DNA from: DATFRX01 sp035630615 | GTDB taxonomy: Bacteria > Actinomycetota > Actinomycetes > Propionibacteriales > Nocardioidaceae | Assembly: GCA_035630615.1 (NCBI GenBank) | Contig: DASQKI010000012.1 | Location: 56,713-120,712 of the forward strand | Reading direction: 5' to 3' | Length of the DNA: 64,000 bases | Shown here: piece after piece, positions 45,345 to 54,383 of the stretch | How the letters are laid out: each line of letters starts with the position of its first letter | Numbering within the stretch: position 1 is the stretch's first letter | Program-made: the position numbers and the translations under genes | Notes under the pieces: generated by a model | Told to the model about the DNA's origin: nothing | The model's database searches: none | What the model saw: the letters and a program-made list of their open reading frames with translations, nothing else

Positions 45345-46276
45345 CCGTCGGTCCTTCCGATGGTGAGCTCCCGGCCAAGCAAACTCACGAAGATCACCCC
45401 GATACCCAGGATGATGCCGAACGTGAGCGTGGACAGCGCCGAACCGAGACCCGGGTCGGGGGTTTGGACGACGTACTGCTGCACGACCATCGACAGCGAC
45501 TCAGTGTCGAACGAGCCGCGCGTCATGACTTGCGGCAGGTCGTACACGCGCAGCGCCTCGACGGTCCGGAAAAGGAGAGCAACCAGGATCGCGGGCCGGA
45601 GCAGCGGCAGGGTGATGTGCCAGAACCGCTGCCACGTGTTGGCCCCGTCGACCCGGGCGCTCTCGTAGATGTCGGTCGGGATGGTCTGGAGTCCGGCCAA
45701 CAGCAGCAGGGCAACGAAGGGAGCGGTCTTCCACACGTCGGCGAAGATCAGCACGGCCTTGACCCAGCCGGCCTCACCCAACCAGTTGAAGTCGCCCAGT
45801 CCCAGTAGGGCATTGACCGAGCCCGGGTTCACGTTGAACATGAAGTACCACATCTGGGCCGCGATCACCGTAGGGATTACCCACGGCACCAGGATCGCGG
45901 CTCGCGTGATGCCGCGACCGCGGAACGCCTGGTTCATCAACAGGGCAAAGCCGAGACCGATCACGAACTCCGCTGCCACCGAGGTCACGGTGAAGACGAG
46001 CGTGAACTCCAGGGATGCCCAGAACTTGTCGTCTGTGAGCGCCTCTCGGTAGTTCTCGAGTCCGGCGTACCCCTCGTACAACCGTCCGGTGTACGCCCGC
46101 AGGCTGATCACGAAGGCATAGATCACCGGGAACAGCGCGACCCCGATCATCAGCAGGATCGCGGGGGCGACGAACAGCCGGCCCAGACCCTTCTCCGACA
46201 TGCCCTTGGTACGGGGCCCACCAGGCCCCGTACCGCTGGGCGTGCGCGGCTCGGTCGCGACTTTCGCTCCGGCCAT
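45341..46276 (-). CDS. Sugar ABC importer permease, MalF/SugA-like
   Basis: 311 aa. After a Gly/Pro-rich basic N-terminus there are six helices, with an EAA loop YESARVDGANTWQRFWHITLPLLRPA (about 216-241). It pairs with the downstream permease to form the CUT1 channel. It starts 14 bp after the binding-protein gene's stop. The gene order binding protein, MalF-like, MalG-like is standard. Confidence 0.88.
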   Translation of the reverse strand: MAGAKVATEPRTPSGTGPGGPRTKGMSEKGLGRLFVAPAILLMIGVALFPVIYAFVISLRAYTGRLYEGYAGLENYREALTDDKFWASLEFTLVFTVTSVAAEFVIGLGFALLMNQAFRGRGITRAAILVPWVIPTVIAAQMWYFMFNVNPGSVNALLGLGDFNWLGEAGWVKAVLIFADVWKTAPFVALLLLAGLQTIPTDIYESARVDGANTWQRFWHITLPLLRPAILVALLFRTVEALRVYDLPQVMTRGSFDTESLSMVVQQYVVQTPDPGLGSALSTLTFGIILGIGVIFVSLLGRELTIGRTDG

Positions 46277-46290
46277 GGCAGGGCCGCCGG

Positions 46291-47565
46291 TTATTCCTCG
46301 ACGCTCTCGTTGAAGGCGTCGGCGACGGTGTCGGATGCCTCAGCGGGATCCGCGTCGCCGTTGTAGGCCGGGAAGAGCGCGTCCTGCATCTCGACGCTGA
46401 TCGTGTTCCACGTCGGCGCCGGCGGCCGGGGCTTCGCGTCGGGAAGGACTTCGCTCAGCAGAGCCATATCCGGCTCGTTCTGCAGCTCGTCGTAGACCGA
46501 AGTGAGAACCGGTGGGACCGAGGCGACGGTGGCCAGCATCTTCTGCACCTCAGGGTCGGTCGCTGCCCACACGACGAACTCCTTCGCCGCGTCCTTGTTG
46601 CTCGAGTACGCGCTCACCGCATTGTTGAAGCCACCGAGTGCCGAGATCGTCCCTTCGCCGGTGAAGGTCGGCAGCGGAGCGATGTCGAAGTTCTTGGCGA
46701 CCTGAGGCACGCCCTCGTCCTGGATCAGCTGGTAGGCGTACGGCCAGTTGCGCATGAACACCGCCTTGCCGGATTGGAAGGCGGCGCGTCCCTCCTCCTC
46801 GGTCGCGGTGTTGAAGCCGGGCGCGAAGCAACCGTCGTCCATCGCGTTCTGCATGAACTCGGTGGTCTGCGTCGCGAGGTCGGTGTCGAACAGGACCTCG
46901 CTGTTGTCCTCGTTGTAGAGCTCACCGCCGGCGGACCAGTAGTACTCCAGCCAGTTGACGACAAAGCCTTCGTACTTGAAACCCTGCCCGATGAGACCGC
47001 CGATGTCTTCCTGTTGGCCGACCTGTTCCGCGATCTGGCACAGCTCGTCCCACGTCTCTGGTGGCTGGTCGACCAGGTCGGTGCGGTAGTAGAGGAAGCC
47101 CGCGTTCGTGTTGAACGGCGCGGCCCACAGCTCGCCGTCCCACTGCGCAGAGTTGAAGGCGCCCTCGAGCACCTCGGGCTCGATCTGGTCCCGGACATCT
47201 TCGAGGCTCTCGAGCCAGCCGTTCTGGGAGTACTCGCCGGTCCAGATCACGTCCGTGCCGAGCACGTCAAACTCGTCGCTCCCGGACTGGAGTACGTTGA
47301 CCTGCTGCTCGCGTTGCTGGTCGGCCTCGTCAGGCAGCACCTCGATCGTGATGGGGTTGTCGGGGTTCTGCTCGTTCCACAGGTCTGCGATCTTCTGGTC
47401 GACGCCCGCGGGCTGGGCTTCGGCCCCACCGATCGCCCACACCAGCTCGCCGCCGCCGCTGCCCTCATCGTCGTCGTCACCGCTCGGCGTACACGCCGCC
47501 GCCAGGACCAACGTCCCGGCTGCCACCGCGATCACCCATTTGCCGAGCTGCTTGCTTCGTCTCAT
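46291..47565 (-). CDS. Sugar-binding lipoprotein of a CUT1 importer
   Basis: 424 aa from ATG 47565, which has GGGAGG upstream. The signal peptide ends in lipobox LAAAC with C25 lipidated, followed by an acidic Gly/Asp linker and a family-1 solute-binding fold (NAGFLYYRTDLVDQPPETWDEL; GRAAFQSGKAVFMRNWPYAY). It captures sugar outside the membrane for the two permeases downstream. The nearby glgE/treS/glgP genes make trehalose, maltose or maltooligosaccharides plausible ligands, by inference only. Confidence 0.9.
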   Translation of the reverse strand: MRRSKQLGKWVIAVAAGTLVLAAACTPSGDDDDEGSGGGELVWAIGGAEAQPAGVDQKIADLWNEQNPDNPITIEVLPDEADQQREQQVNVLQSGSDEFDVLGTDVIWTGEYSQNGWLESLEDVRDQIEPEVLEGAFNSAQWDGELWAAPFNTNAGFLYYRTDLVDQPPETWDELCQIAEQVGQQEDIGGLIGQGFKYEGFVVNWLEYYWSAGGELYNEDNSEVLFDTDLATQTTEFMQNAMDDGCFAPGFNTATEEEGRAAFQSGKAVFMRNWPYAYQLIQDEGVPQVAKNFDIAPLPTFTGEGTISALGGFNNAVSAYSSNKDAAKEFVVWAATDPEVQKMLATVASVPPVLTSVYDELQNEPDMALLSEVLPDAKPRPPAPTWNTISVEMQDALFPAYNGDADPAEASDTVADAFNESVEE

Positions 47566-47687
47566 TCTCGTACCTCCCGAGTCAGAGAGCCCCGCACGCG
47601 ACCGGACGGGCCGCACGTCTGCGCCAGCACCGCTCATCATTGTGGTTCGAGCGCCTGCTCTGCAAGGGGTGCGTGCGAGAAGCCGTT

Positions 47688-47750
47688 CGCCGAGTGGCGC
47701 ACTGTCGTCGTCTCTCCCCCGTGAAGACGACGACGGTGCGCCACTCGGCG
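47688..47750. repeat. Terminator-like dispersed hairpin, copy 2
   Basis: A 26-bp stem with a single G-T pair and an 11-nt loop, starting 4 bp past the stop of the importer permease at 47755 (minus strand). The core AGTGGCGCAC(C/T)GT equals copy 1 at 28812. Likely a bidirectional terminator or mRNA end. Confidence 0.7.
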
Positions 47751-47754
47751 GGTG

Positions 47755-48633
47755 TCAGCGGTTGAAGCCGGTCAGACCGCGGCGGGCGCGAACCCGGTTG
47801 GTGATCGCGCTGAAGATGCCGTCGACGGCCATGCCGATGATCAGGATGACGATCATGTACGCCATCAGGTCGTCGGTCTGGACGGTGTCTTGCGCCTTGC
47901 TCAGTGAGCCGCCGAGCGAGAACTCTCCGGGCAGCTGGACGATCAGCTCGCCGGCCATCAGGCTGCGCCAGGCGAACGCCCAGCCCTGTTTGAGTCCGGC
48001 GAGGTAGGCCGGCAGCGCGGCTGGCAGCACGACGTAGCGGTAACGGTTGATGCCGCGCGCGCCCAGCATGTGGCCGGCCCGCAGCAGCGGCGGCGGCACC
48101 TCGTCGATCCCGGCGATCACGCCGTTGGCGATCGAGGGAGCCGCGCCGAGCACGATCACGAACATGATCGCGAACGGGCTGAACGTTCCGAAGAGCACCA
48201 TTGCGAACGGGAACCACGCGATCGACGGCATGGTCTGCAGGCCGGTGATCATCGAGCCGACGCCGGCGCGCAGGATCCTCGACTGGCTGACCGCGATGCC
48301 GAGCAGCGTGCCGAAGACCAGCGAGAACGCGAATCCGACCCCACCGCGCTGCATCGTGGTGCCCATGGCCTCCCAGAACGTTGCGGTCTGGACGATGTCG
48401 GCCAAGTCGCTGAACACCGTCGCGGGGGAGGGCAGCAGGTATTCCGGCTTCCACGCCGACCACACGGCGACCTGCCAGATGGCGACCGCGAGGAAGACGG
48501 CGAGCAGCTTGGGCCAGATCCCGGACCAAACCTTCGTCGCGACGTCTCCGGGCCGCGGCGCCTTGGCAGGCGTCTGCGTCTCTCGGGTGCTCGGGCCGCG
48601 GCCCGTCGGTGGTGCGACAGTGTCAGCGGACAT
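47755..48633 (-). CDS. ABC importer permease, nitrate/sulfonate/taurine (SsuC/TauC) type
   Basis: 292 aa with about six helices after a 35-residue hydrophilic N-terminus. The EAA-like loop LLRAGHMLGARGINRYRYVVLPAALPAYLAG (about 182-212) and the TMPSIAWFPFAMVLFG segment are typical of SsuC/TauC/NrtB permeases. It takes the last place in a three-gene operon (binding protein, ATPase, permease) and overlaps the ATPase gene by 11 bp. Substrate class cannot be settled from sequence; no sulfonate-cleaving enzyme is adjacent. Confidence 0.88.
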   Translation of the reverse strand: MSADTVAPPTGRGPSTRETQTPAKAPRPGDVATKVWSGIWPKLLAVFLAVAIWQVAVWSAWKPEYLLPSPATVFSDLADIVQTATFWEAMGTTMQRGGVGFAFSLVFGTLLGIAVSQSRILRAGVGSMITGLQTMPSIAWFPFAMVLFGTFSPFAIMFVIVLGAAPSIANGVIAGIDEVPPPLLRAGHMLGARGINRYRYVVLPAALPAYLAGLKQGWAFAWRSLMAGELIVQLPGEFSLGGSLSKAQDTVQTDDLMAYMIVILIIGMAVDGIFSAITNRVRARRGLTGFNR

Positions 48634-49438
48634 GACGCCTCACCTCGTCTTTCAGCTCGTCGGTCAAAGCGCCGGCCCGCTCCGCGACCTGGGGGTCCTC
48701 CATGTGCCTGGGCCGCGGCAGGTCGATGAGGTGCTCGCTCTTGACACGTCCGGGCCCCGACTCCATGAGGATGGTGCGATCGGACAGCCGTACGGCCTCT
48801 CGCACGTTGTGGGTCACGAACACGACGGTCATCTCGACCTCACGGCGGATCCGCTCCAGCTCGTCGTGCATCGAGTCGCGGGTCATCGCGTCGAGCGCGC
48901 CGAACGGCTCGTCCATGAGCACGATCTCGGCGTCCTGTGCCAGCACACGGGCGAGTGCACCGCGCTGGCGCATGCCGCCGGACAGTTCGTGCGGGCGCTT
49001 CTTGCCGCGCCCGTCGAGACGTACGAGCTCCAGCAGCTCGGCCACCCGAGCCCGCCTCTTTGGCTTGTCGATCCCGCGCAGCTTGAGCGCCAGTTCGACG
49101 TTTTGATCCAGGGTCAGCCACGGGAACAGATTGGCTTCCTGGAACATCAGAGCGACCCGCCGGTCGCCGGTCTCGATGACGCCACTGCTGGGCTTGTCGA
49201 GACCGGCGATCAGGTTGAGCAGGGTCGTCTTGCCGCAACCACTGGCGCCGACCAGGCACACGAACTCCTGTTCGCGTATCTGAAGCGTGGCATCGCGCAG
49301 CGCCACCGTGTGGGCGGCGCCGTGCCCGAATTCCTTGGAGACGGAGCGGATGTCGACCGCGATCGGAGCGACACCGTTGGGTTGCGGGGCAGTCGCTGCG
49401 GCCCCGAGCCCGCTCGTCGATGTCGAGATCGATGTCAT
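48623..49438 (-). CDS. ABC importer ATPase, SsuB/TauB type
   Basis: 271 aa with Walker A GASGCGKTT, Q-loop FQEANLFPWLTLDQN, signature LSGGMRQR, Walker B IVLMDEPFGALD and H-loop VTHNVREAV. The FPWLT after the Q-loop and the MRQR after the signature are usual for this importer class. A non-conserved 25-residue N-terminal extension precedes it. The ATG overlaps the binding-protein stop by 4 bp. Confidence 0.92.
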   Translation of the reverse strand: MTSISTSTSGLGAAATAPQPNGVAPIAVDIRSVSKEFGHGAAHTVALRDATLQIREQEFVCLVGASGCGKTTLLNLIAGLDKPSSGVIETGDRRVALMFQEANLFPWLTLDQNVELALKLRGIDKPKRRARVAELLELVRLDGRGKKRPHELSGGMRQRGALARVLAQDAEIVLMDEPFGALDAMTRDSMHDELERIRREVEMTVVFVTHNVREAVRLSDRTILMESGPGRVKSEHLIDLPRPRHMEDPQVAERAGALTDELKDEVRRHVR

Positions 49439-50502
49439 GGCACTGGCACCGCCTCTTCGCCGTTGGCCTCTAGGATCTTGTTGAGCGGGGCGAGGTCGTA
49501 GAGGACGCTGACGTCGTCGATCGGCTCTTCAAGGGCACCGACGTCGTACGAGTCGGCCGCGTCCTTCTCGAGGCTGCTGGCGATCGGATCGTTCGTGAAG
49601 GTCAGGTGGCTCCACGCCGACTCGAGCACCTCGTCCGGCAGTTCGGCGCCGGTGAGCTCGACCAGCTTGTCCGAGATCAGCTGCTTGGCCTCGTCGGGGT
49701 TGCCGTTGATGTAGTCGTTGGCCTCGACGTGTGCGGCCAGCAGGTCCTCGACCAGGTCGGGGTTCTCCTCGAGGAAGTCGTTGTTGACCAGCAGGTGGGT
49801 GGTCACGAACTGACCTTCCGGCCAGAGCTCGGATTCGTCGACGAGCACGTTGCCACCGTCGTTGACCATGATGCTGGCGTACGGCTCGGGCACCCAGGCG
49901 CCGTCGATGTCACCCTGGCGGAAGGCCTGGACGATCACGCTGTTGTCCTGCGGCGTGATGTTGACGTCGCCACTGCCGTCTGGGTTGATCTCGAAGCCCT
50001 GTTCCGACAGGTACGCCCGGGCGGCGATGTCTTGGGTGTTGAACTCGCCCGGCGTCGCGATCGTCTTGCCTTCGAGGTCGTCGATGCTCTGGATGTCGTC
50101 GTTGACGACTAGGGCGGCGCCACCGGATGCGGCGCCGGCGATGACCGTCACGTTCTCGCTCTCGGAGTAGGCCGTGAGCGCCGGGACGGGCCCGATGTAG
50201 GTGGCGGCAAGGTCACCGTTGAGAAGCGCGGTGATCGTGTCGGATCCCGAGTCGAACTCGGCGAACTGCACCGAGGCTCCGTCCTCGGACAGCTGATCTT
50301 CGTAATACCCCTTCTCGATACCGACCAAGGCGGTGCCGTGCGTGAGGTTGGGGAAGTAGCCCAGTCGGAGTTGGGTTCCGTCTCCGCCCGAACCGGAGGC
50401 ATTGGCGTCGTTTCCGCAGGCGCTCAGTCCGGTAGCCGCGGCGGCCGCGAGAGCGGTGGCGGCCGCGACATGGCGCCAGCGGGTGGGCAGGCTGATCTTC
50501 AC
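49435..50502 (-). CDS. Substrate-binding lipoprotein of a nitrate/sulfonate/taurine-type importer
   Basis: 355 aa. Signal peptide with lipobox LSAC, C29 lipidated. The mature fold follows SsuA/TauA/NMT1-type proteins: LRLGYFPNLTHGTALVGIEKGYY at its start, then ATPGEFNTQDIAARAYL and AWVPEPYASIMV, which line the cleft. It heads the operon. An AT-rich stretch with an inverted repeat upstream (50527-50564) is the likely control region. Confidence 0.9.
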   Translation of the reverse strand: MKISLPTRWRHVAAATALAAAAATGLSACGNDANASGSGGDGTQLRLGYFPNLTHGTALVGIEKGYYEDQLSEDGASVQFAEFDSGSDTITALLNGDLAATYIGPVPALTAYSESENVTVIAGAASGGAALVVNDDIQSIDDLEGKTIATPGEFNTQDIAARAYLSEQGFEINPDGSGDVNITPQDNSVIVQAFRQGDIDGAWVPEPYASIMVNDGGNVLVDESELWPEGQFVTTHLLVNNDFLEENPDLVEDLLAAHVEANDYINGNPDEAKQLISDKLVELTGAELPDEVLESAWSHLTFTNDPIASSLEKDAADSYDVGALEEPIDDVSVLYDLAPLNKILEANGEEAVPVP

Positions 50503-50538
50503 AGGAAGCTCCCTAGCGTAGGCACTAACAAACTAAAT

Positions 50539-50564
50539 ACTATAGGTTCACTCATAAAATGAAC
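50539..50564. promoter_or_regulatory. AT-rich promoter/operator of the importer operon
   Basis: On the minus strand TATAGT (50544-50539) is a good -10 for the binding-protein gene, about 37 nt upstream of its ATG. Just upstream, GTTCA and TGAAC arms (50546-50550, 50560-50564) flank 9 AT-rich bases, a plausible repressor site in otherwise GC-rich DNA. Confidence 0.45.
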
Positions 50565-50612
50565 AGTAGGGCCCGCCGACTGGACGCTTTCGCGCGTCGA
50601 GACGCGGCCTTG

Positions 50613-50618
50613 TACGGT
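50613..50618 (+). promoter_or_regulatory. -10 box of a leaderless glgP promoter
   Basis: TACGGT, then 8 nt, then GTG 50627. The hexamer is identical to those of nucS and the thioesterase. No ribosome site is present. Confidence 0.5.
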
Positions 50619-50626
50619 CGTGCCTC

Positions 50627-53209
50627 GTGCGAGCCATACGACGATTCACCGTTCGCCCCGTGCTGCCGGAATCGCTGCAGCCGCTGGGCGACCTGGTCAT
50701 GAACCTGCGCTGGTCGTGGCATCTGCCGACTCAGGACCTCTTCGCCTCGATCGACGCCGAGGCGTGGGCCGCGAGCGGTCACGACCCGGCGTTGCTGCTC
50801 GGGGGTCTGTCGGCCGAGCGACTGGAGCGGCTGGGGTCCAACGCCGCGTTCGTCGAGCGCCTCGAAGCCGTGCACCAGGATCTCGAGCAATACCTGGTCG
50901 GTCCGCGTTGGTACCAGCACGGCGAGCGCGAGGACACTCCGCACTCGATCGCGTACTTCTCGCCGGAGTTCGGGATCACCGAGGCGCTGCCGCAATACTC
51001 CGGCGGCCTCGGCATCCTCGCCGGTGACCACCTGAAGACGGCGAGCGACCTGGGCGTGCCGATCATCGGCGTCGGGCTGTTCTACCGGCACGGCTATTTC
51101 CGGCAGTCGCTGTCACGCGAGGGATGGCAGACCGAGCACTACCCGGTCAACGACCCGGACGGCCTGCCCCTGACGCTGCTGCGCGAGGACGACGGCAGCA
51201 TTCCCTACGTCCAGGTCGGGCTGCCGGGCGGCAAGCGGCTCGCGGCGCGGATCTGGATCGCGCAGGTCGGCCGGGTGCCGCTGCTGCTGCTCGACTGCGA
51301 CGAGAAGCGCAGCGTCGGTCTGGAGTTCGACGTCACCGATCGGCTCTACGGCGGCGGCGCCGAGCATCGGCTGCTCCAGGAGATGCTGCTCGGCATCGGC
51401 GGCGTACGTGCGCTCCGGATCTATTCGCGGATCAGCCGAACTCCCGAGCCCGAGGTCTTCCACACCAACGAGGGTCACGCCGGCTTCCTCGGCCTCGAGC
51501 GGATTCGAGAGCTCACCGAGGAGGAGGGGCTCGACTTCGACGCCGGCTTGGAGATCAGCCGCGCCGGCACGGTCTTTACGACGCACACGCCGGTGCCGGC
51601 GGGCATCGACCGCTTCCCGCGCGAGCTCGTCGAGCAGCACTTCGGCGGCGACAACGCCTGTGCGGGCGTACCCGTCGAGCGGGTGCTGGCGCTGGGTGCC
51701 GAGGACTATCCGGGCGGCGACCCTGGCGTCTTCAACATGGCCGTCATGGGTCTACGGCTCGCCCAGCGGGCCAACGGCGTCAGCCTGTTGCACGGCGAGG
51801 TCAGCCGGTCGATGTTCACCGGGTTGTGGCCGGGCTTCGACGCCGCCGATGTGCCGATCAGCTCGGTGACCAATGGCGTGCACGCGCCGACCTGGGTCGC
51901 GCGCGAGGTCGTCGAGATGTCCGAGCGACTCGGCACGACCGACTTCGAGGAGGTCGATCGGCTCGACTCGGGCGACATTTGGAGGCTGAAGCGATCGATG
52001 CGCGAGCGGATGGTCGCCGAGACCCGGAGCCGGCTGCGCGAGTCGTGGCTCCAGCGCGGTGCCTCCCAGGCCGAGCTGGGCTGGGTCGACACCGTCCTCG
52101 ATCCCGACGTCCTCACCATCGGCTTCGCCCGGCGGGTTCCGTCGTACAAGCGGCTGACGCTCATGCTGCGCGACCGCGACCGGCTGAAGTCGCTGCTGCT
52201 GCATCCGGAGCGTCCGGTGCAGCTGGTGATCGCCGGCAAGGCGCATCCGGCCGACGACGGCGGCAAGCGCCTCATCCAGGAGCTGGTCCGGTTCGCCGAC
52301 GACCCCGAGGTGCGGCATCGCATCGTGTTCCTGCCCAACTACGACATCGGCATGGCGCAGCAGCTCTACCCCGGCTGCGACGTGTGGCTCAACAACCCGC
52401 TGCGGCCGTACGAAGCCTGTGGCACCTCCGGCATGAAGGCCGCGCTCAACGGCGGGCTCAACCTCTCGATCCTGGACGGCTGGTGGGACGAGTGGTTCGA
52501 CGGACACAACGGTTGGGCGATCCCGTCGGCCGACGGCGTCGACGACACCGATCGGCGCGACGACATCGAAGCTGCGGCGCTCTATGACCTCGTGGAGAAG
52601 GAGGTCGCCGCCCGGTTCTACGACCGCGACGACAAGGGCCTGCCGATCCGCTGGCTCGAGATGGTGCGCCACACGTTGAAGTCGCTCGGCCCGAAGGTGC
52701 TGTCGACCCGGATGCTGCGCGACTACGTGACCGAGCTCTACGTGCCGACGGTACGGACGGCGCGGGCGCTCAACGACGACTACGCGGGGGCGCGGGCGCT
52801 TGCCGAGTGGAAGGGGGGGCTGCGCTCGATCTGGCCGGGCGTCCGCATCGAGCACGTCGAGGCGTCCGGTGTCGGCGACTCCCCAGAGCTGGGCGCCACG
52901 GTGTCGATCCAGGTCTACGTCGCACTCGGTGACCTAGGCCCCGACGACGTCGACGTCCAGGTCGTGCACGGACGGGCCGGTGAGGACGACTCGCTCACCG
53001 ACGTGTCCACGAGTCCGCTCGCCGCGGCCGAGACGTACGAAGGTGGCCGATACCGATATGCCGGCGATATCGTGCTCGACCGGACCGGGCCGTTCGGCTA
53101 CTCCGTTCGGGTTCTCCCGCGTCATCAGCTGCTCGCGAGCCCCGCGGAGATGGGGCTCGTCGTGTGGCCGGACCTCCCGGTGGCCGGTGCCGGGACGGCC
53201 GCAAGCTGA
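50627..53209 (+). CDS. glgP: Alpha-glucan phosphorylase GlgP (actinobacterial type)
   Basis: 860 aa. It releases glucose-1-phosphate from alpha-1,4-glucan. The N-terminal region (about 5-120) is the DUF3417-like domain of this phosphorylase subfamily, opening with LPESLQPLGDLVMNLRWSWH. The GT35 core has YSGGLGILAGDHLKTASDLG and VFHTNEGHAGFL, and the PLP-binding lysine lies in GTSGMKAALNGGLN (about 604-617). A beta-rich C-terminal extension follows about residue 715. It corresponds to M. tuberculosis Rv1328. It diverges from the importer operon. Confidence 0.94.
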   Translation: MRAIRRFTVRPVLPESLQPLGDLVMNLRWSWHLPTQDLFASIDAEAWAASGHDPALLLGGLSAERLERLGSNAAFVERLEAVHQDLEQYLVGPRWYQHGEREDTPHSIAYFSPEFGITEALPQYSGGLGILAGDHLKTASDLGVPIIGVGLFYRHGYFRQSLSREGWQTEHYPVNDPDGLPLTLLREDDGSIPYVQVGLPGGKRLAARIWIAQVGRVPLLLLDCDEKRSVGLEFDVTDRLYGGGAEHRLLQEMLLGIGGVRALRIYSRISRTPEPEVFHTNEGHAGFLGLERIRELTEEEGLDFDAGLEISRAGTVFTTHTPVPAGIDRFPRELVEQHFGGDNACAGVPVERVLALGAEDYPGGDPGVFNMAVMGLRLAQRANGVSLLHGEVSRSMFTGLWPGFDAADVPISSVTNGVHAPTWVAREVVEMSERLGTTDFEEVDRLDSGDIWRLKRSMRERMVAETRSRLRESWLQRGASQAELGWVDTVLDPDVLTIGFARRVPSYKRLTLMLRDRDRLKSLLLHPERPVQLVIAGKAHPADDGGKRLIQELVRFADDPEVRHRIVFLPNYDIGMAQQLYPGCDVWLNNPLRPYEACGTSGMKAALNGGLNLSILDGWWDEWFDGHNGWAIPSADGVDDTDRRDDIEAAALYDLVEKEVAARFYDRDDKGLPIRWLEMVRHTLKSLGPKVLSTRMLRDYVTELYVPTVRTARALNDDYAGARALAEWKGGLRSIWPGVRIEHVEASGVGDSPELGATVSIQVYVALGDLGPDDVDVQVVHGRAGEDDSLTDVSTSPLAAAETYEGGRYRYAGDIVLDRTGPFGYSVRVLPRHQLLASPAEMGLVVWPDLPVAGAGTAAS

Positions 53210-53253
53210 GGTGAGAGGTGTCTGTTGACCCCTGAATCAGTCAGACTGGACAG

Positions 53254-53538
53254 ATGGCCGGGATCACGGTGCTCGTCGACGACGTGACGCAGCTCGCCGA
53301 CGTCCTCGATGGCGTCGATGCGGAGTTCACCGCCGCGGCCCGGTCGCTTCGTGATCTCACGCCCGAAGATGTCGGCCCGCCCGACGTGGCCAAGGCGGTC
53401 ACCGATGTCCTTGCTCGCCTCGAGCGTCGCCTGGGCGCCCTGGCTGTCGAGTCCGGTGACAGTGCTCGCGCGATGCGAAGGCACGCGACCGATCTGCCAG
53501 ACACCGAGCCGACCTCGACGGCGGAGGACAAGCCGTGA
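53254..53538 (+). CDS. Small helical protein, EspC/WXG100-like in size
   Basis: 94 aa, almost wholly helical (VDDVTQLADVLDGVDAEFTAAARSL, then AVTDVLARLERRLGALAVES), about the length of the two-helix hairpins exported by type VII secretion systems. No WxG motif is present, so an EspC/DUF2580-like role is the nearest guess. It is the first of three genes joined by 4-bp overlaps. No ESX ATPase or membrane component is in the window. Confidence 0.6.
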   Translation: MAGITVLVDDVTQLADVLDGVDAEFTAAARSLRDLTPEDVGPPDVAKAVTDVLARLERRLGALAVESGDSARAMRRHATDLPDTEPTSTAEDKP

Positions 53539-54383
53539 GGCCGGAGCGATTTCTCGGCACCGATCCGGCGCCCGGCGACCTGAGCAGCGTTGACCGCGTC
53601 GGCGGCTCGCTGCGGGCGGTCGTGCTTGCCCTCGCCGAAACGCGACTCAAGGTCGAGGCCCTCGTCGGCGCTCAAAGCATCTGGCAGGGGCCGATCGCCA
53701 GGCCGATCGTCGCCGCCCTGACCGAGTTTGGCGCCCGGGTGCGGGCCGTCGAGGACGCCGTCGTCGACTTCGCCCAGGCGGTCGAGACGTGGCGGACCGG
53801 GCTCGTCGGCCGCCAGCAGCGCCGGGCCGAGCTGACCGAGACGATCAGCCAGCTGGCCGGGCGTCCGGACGCCGAGGCCGAGCGGCAGCGCATTCTGGTC
53901 GAGGTGCAGCAGATGGCGACCGAGCACACCGTCGGCGGCACAGCTCTGATCACCGCGTCCGATGACCTGGCCGAGGTGCTCGCCGACGTCGACGACGACA
54001 GCGATCTCGCCGCCGACCTGGATCGTGGAGTCACGGCGGTGACGGTCGCCGTCGACGAATGGATTGCCGAGTCTGCCGCCGAGCTGCTCGCCACCGCCGA
54101 GTCGCTGTCTGAGACGGCCGGTCTGACCACGGTCGTCTCCCAGATCCTCGGCGTCGCCGGCGACGAAGCGCCGGACGATGCCGAAAACGTACGCCGGCTC
54201 GCGTCGGTGTCGGCCGGAGCGCACCGACTCCGACTCGCCCTGCGCCGCTCCTGGGCCTCCCTGGCGCCCGACGAACTGCCCTCCGCATCGTTCGCCGCCA
54301 CCGGCGGACGCGGCGCCGCCGCGATCTCGGACCGGCTCCGTGGCGACACCTCCGATTCCGCTCAGGGGGACGAGGCGCGATGA
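53535..54383 (+). CDS. Alpha-helical protein with a WxG-type turn
   Basis: 282 aa starting at GTG 53535 over the previous TGA. Residues about 20-100 form helices around SIWQGPIARPIV, with W-x-G at about 49-51 as in WXG100/LXG proteins. Further helices follow to about 280, with little hydrophobic membrane character. It may be a type VII secretion substrate or partner of the upstream small protein. No toxin domain is evident at the C-terminus. Confidence 0.6.
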   Translation: MRPERFLGTDPAPGDLSSVDRVGGSLRAVVLALAETRLKVEALVGAQSIWQGPIARPIVAALTEFGARVRAVEDAVVDFAQAVETWRTGLVGRQQRRAELTETISQLAGRPDAEAERQRILVEVQQMATEHTVGGTALITASDDLAEVLADVDDDSDLAADLDRGVTAVTVAVDEWIAESAAELLATAESLSETAGLTTVVSQILGVAGDEAPDDAENVRRLASVSAGAHRLRLALRRSWASLAPDELPSASFAATGGRGAAAISDRLRGDTSDSAQGDEAR

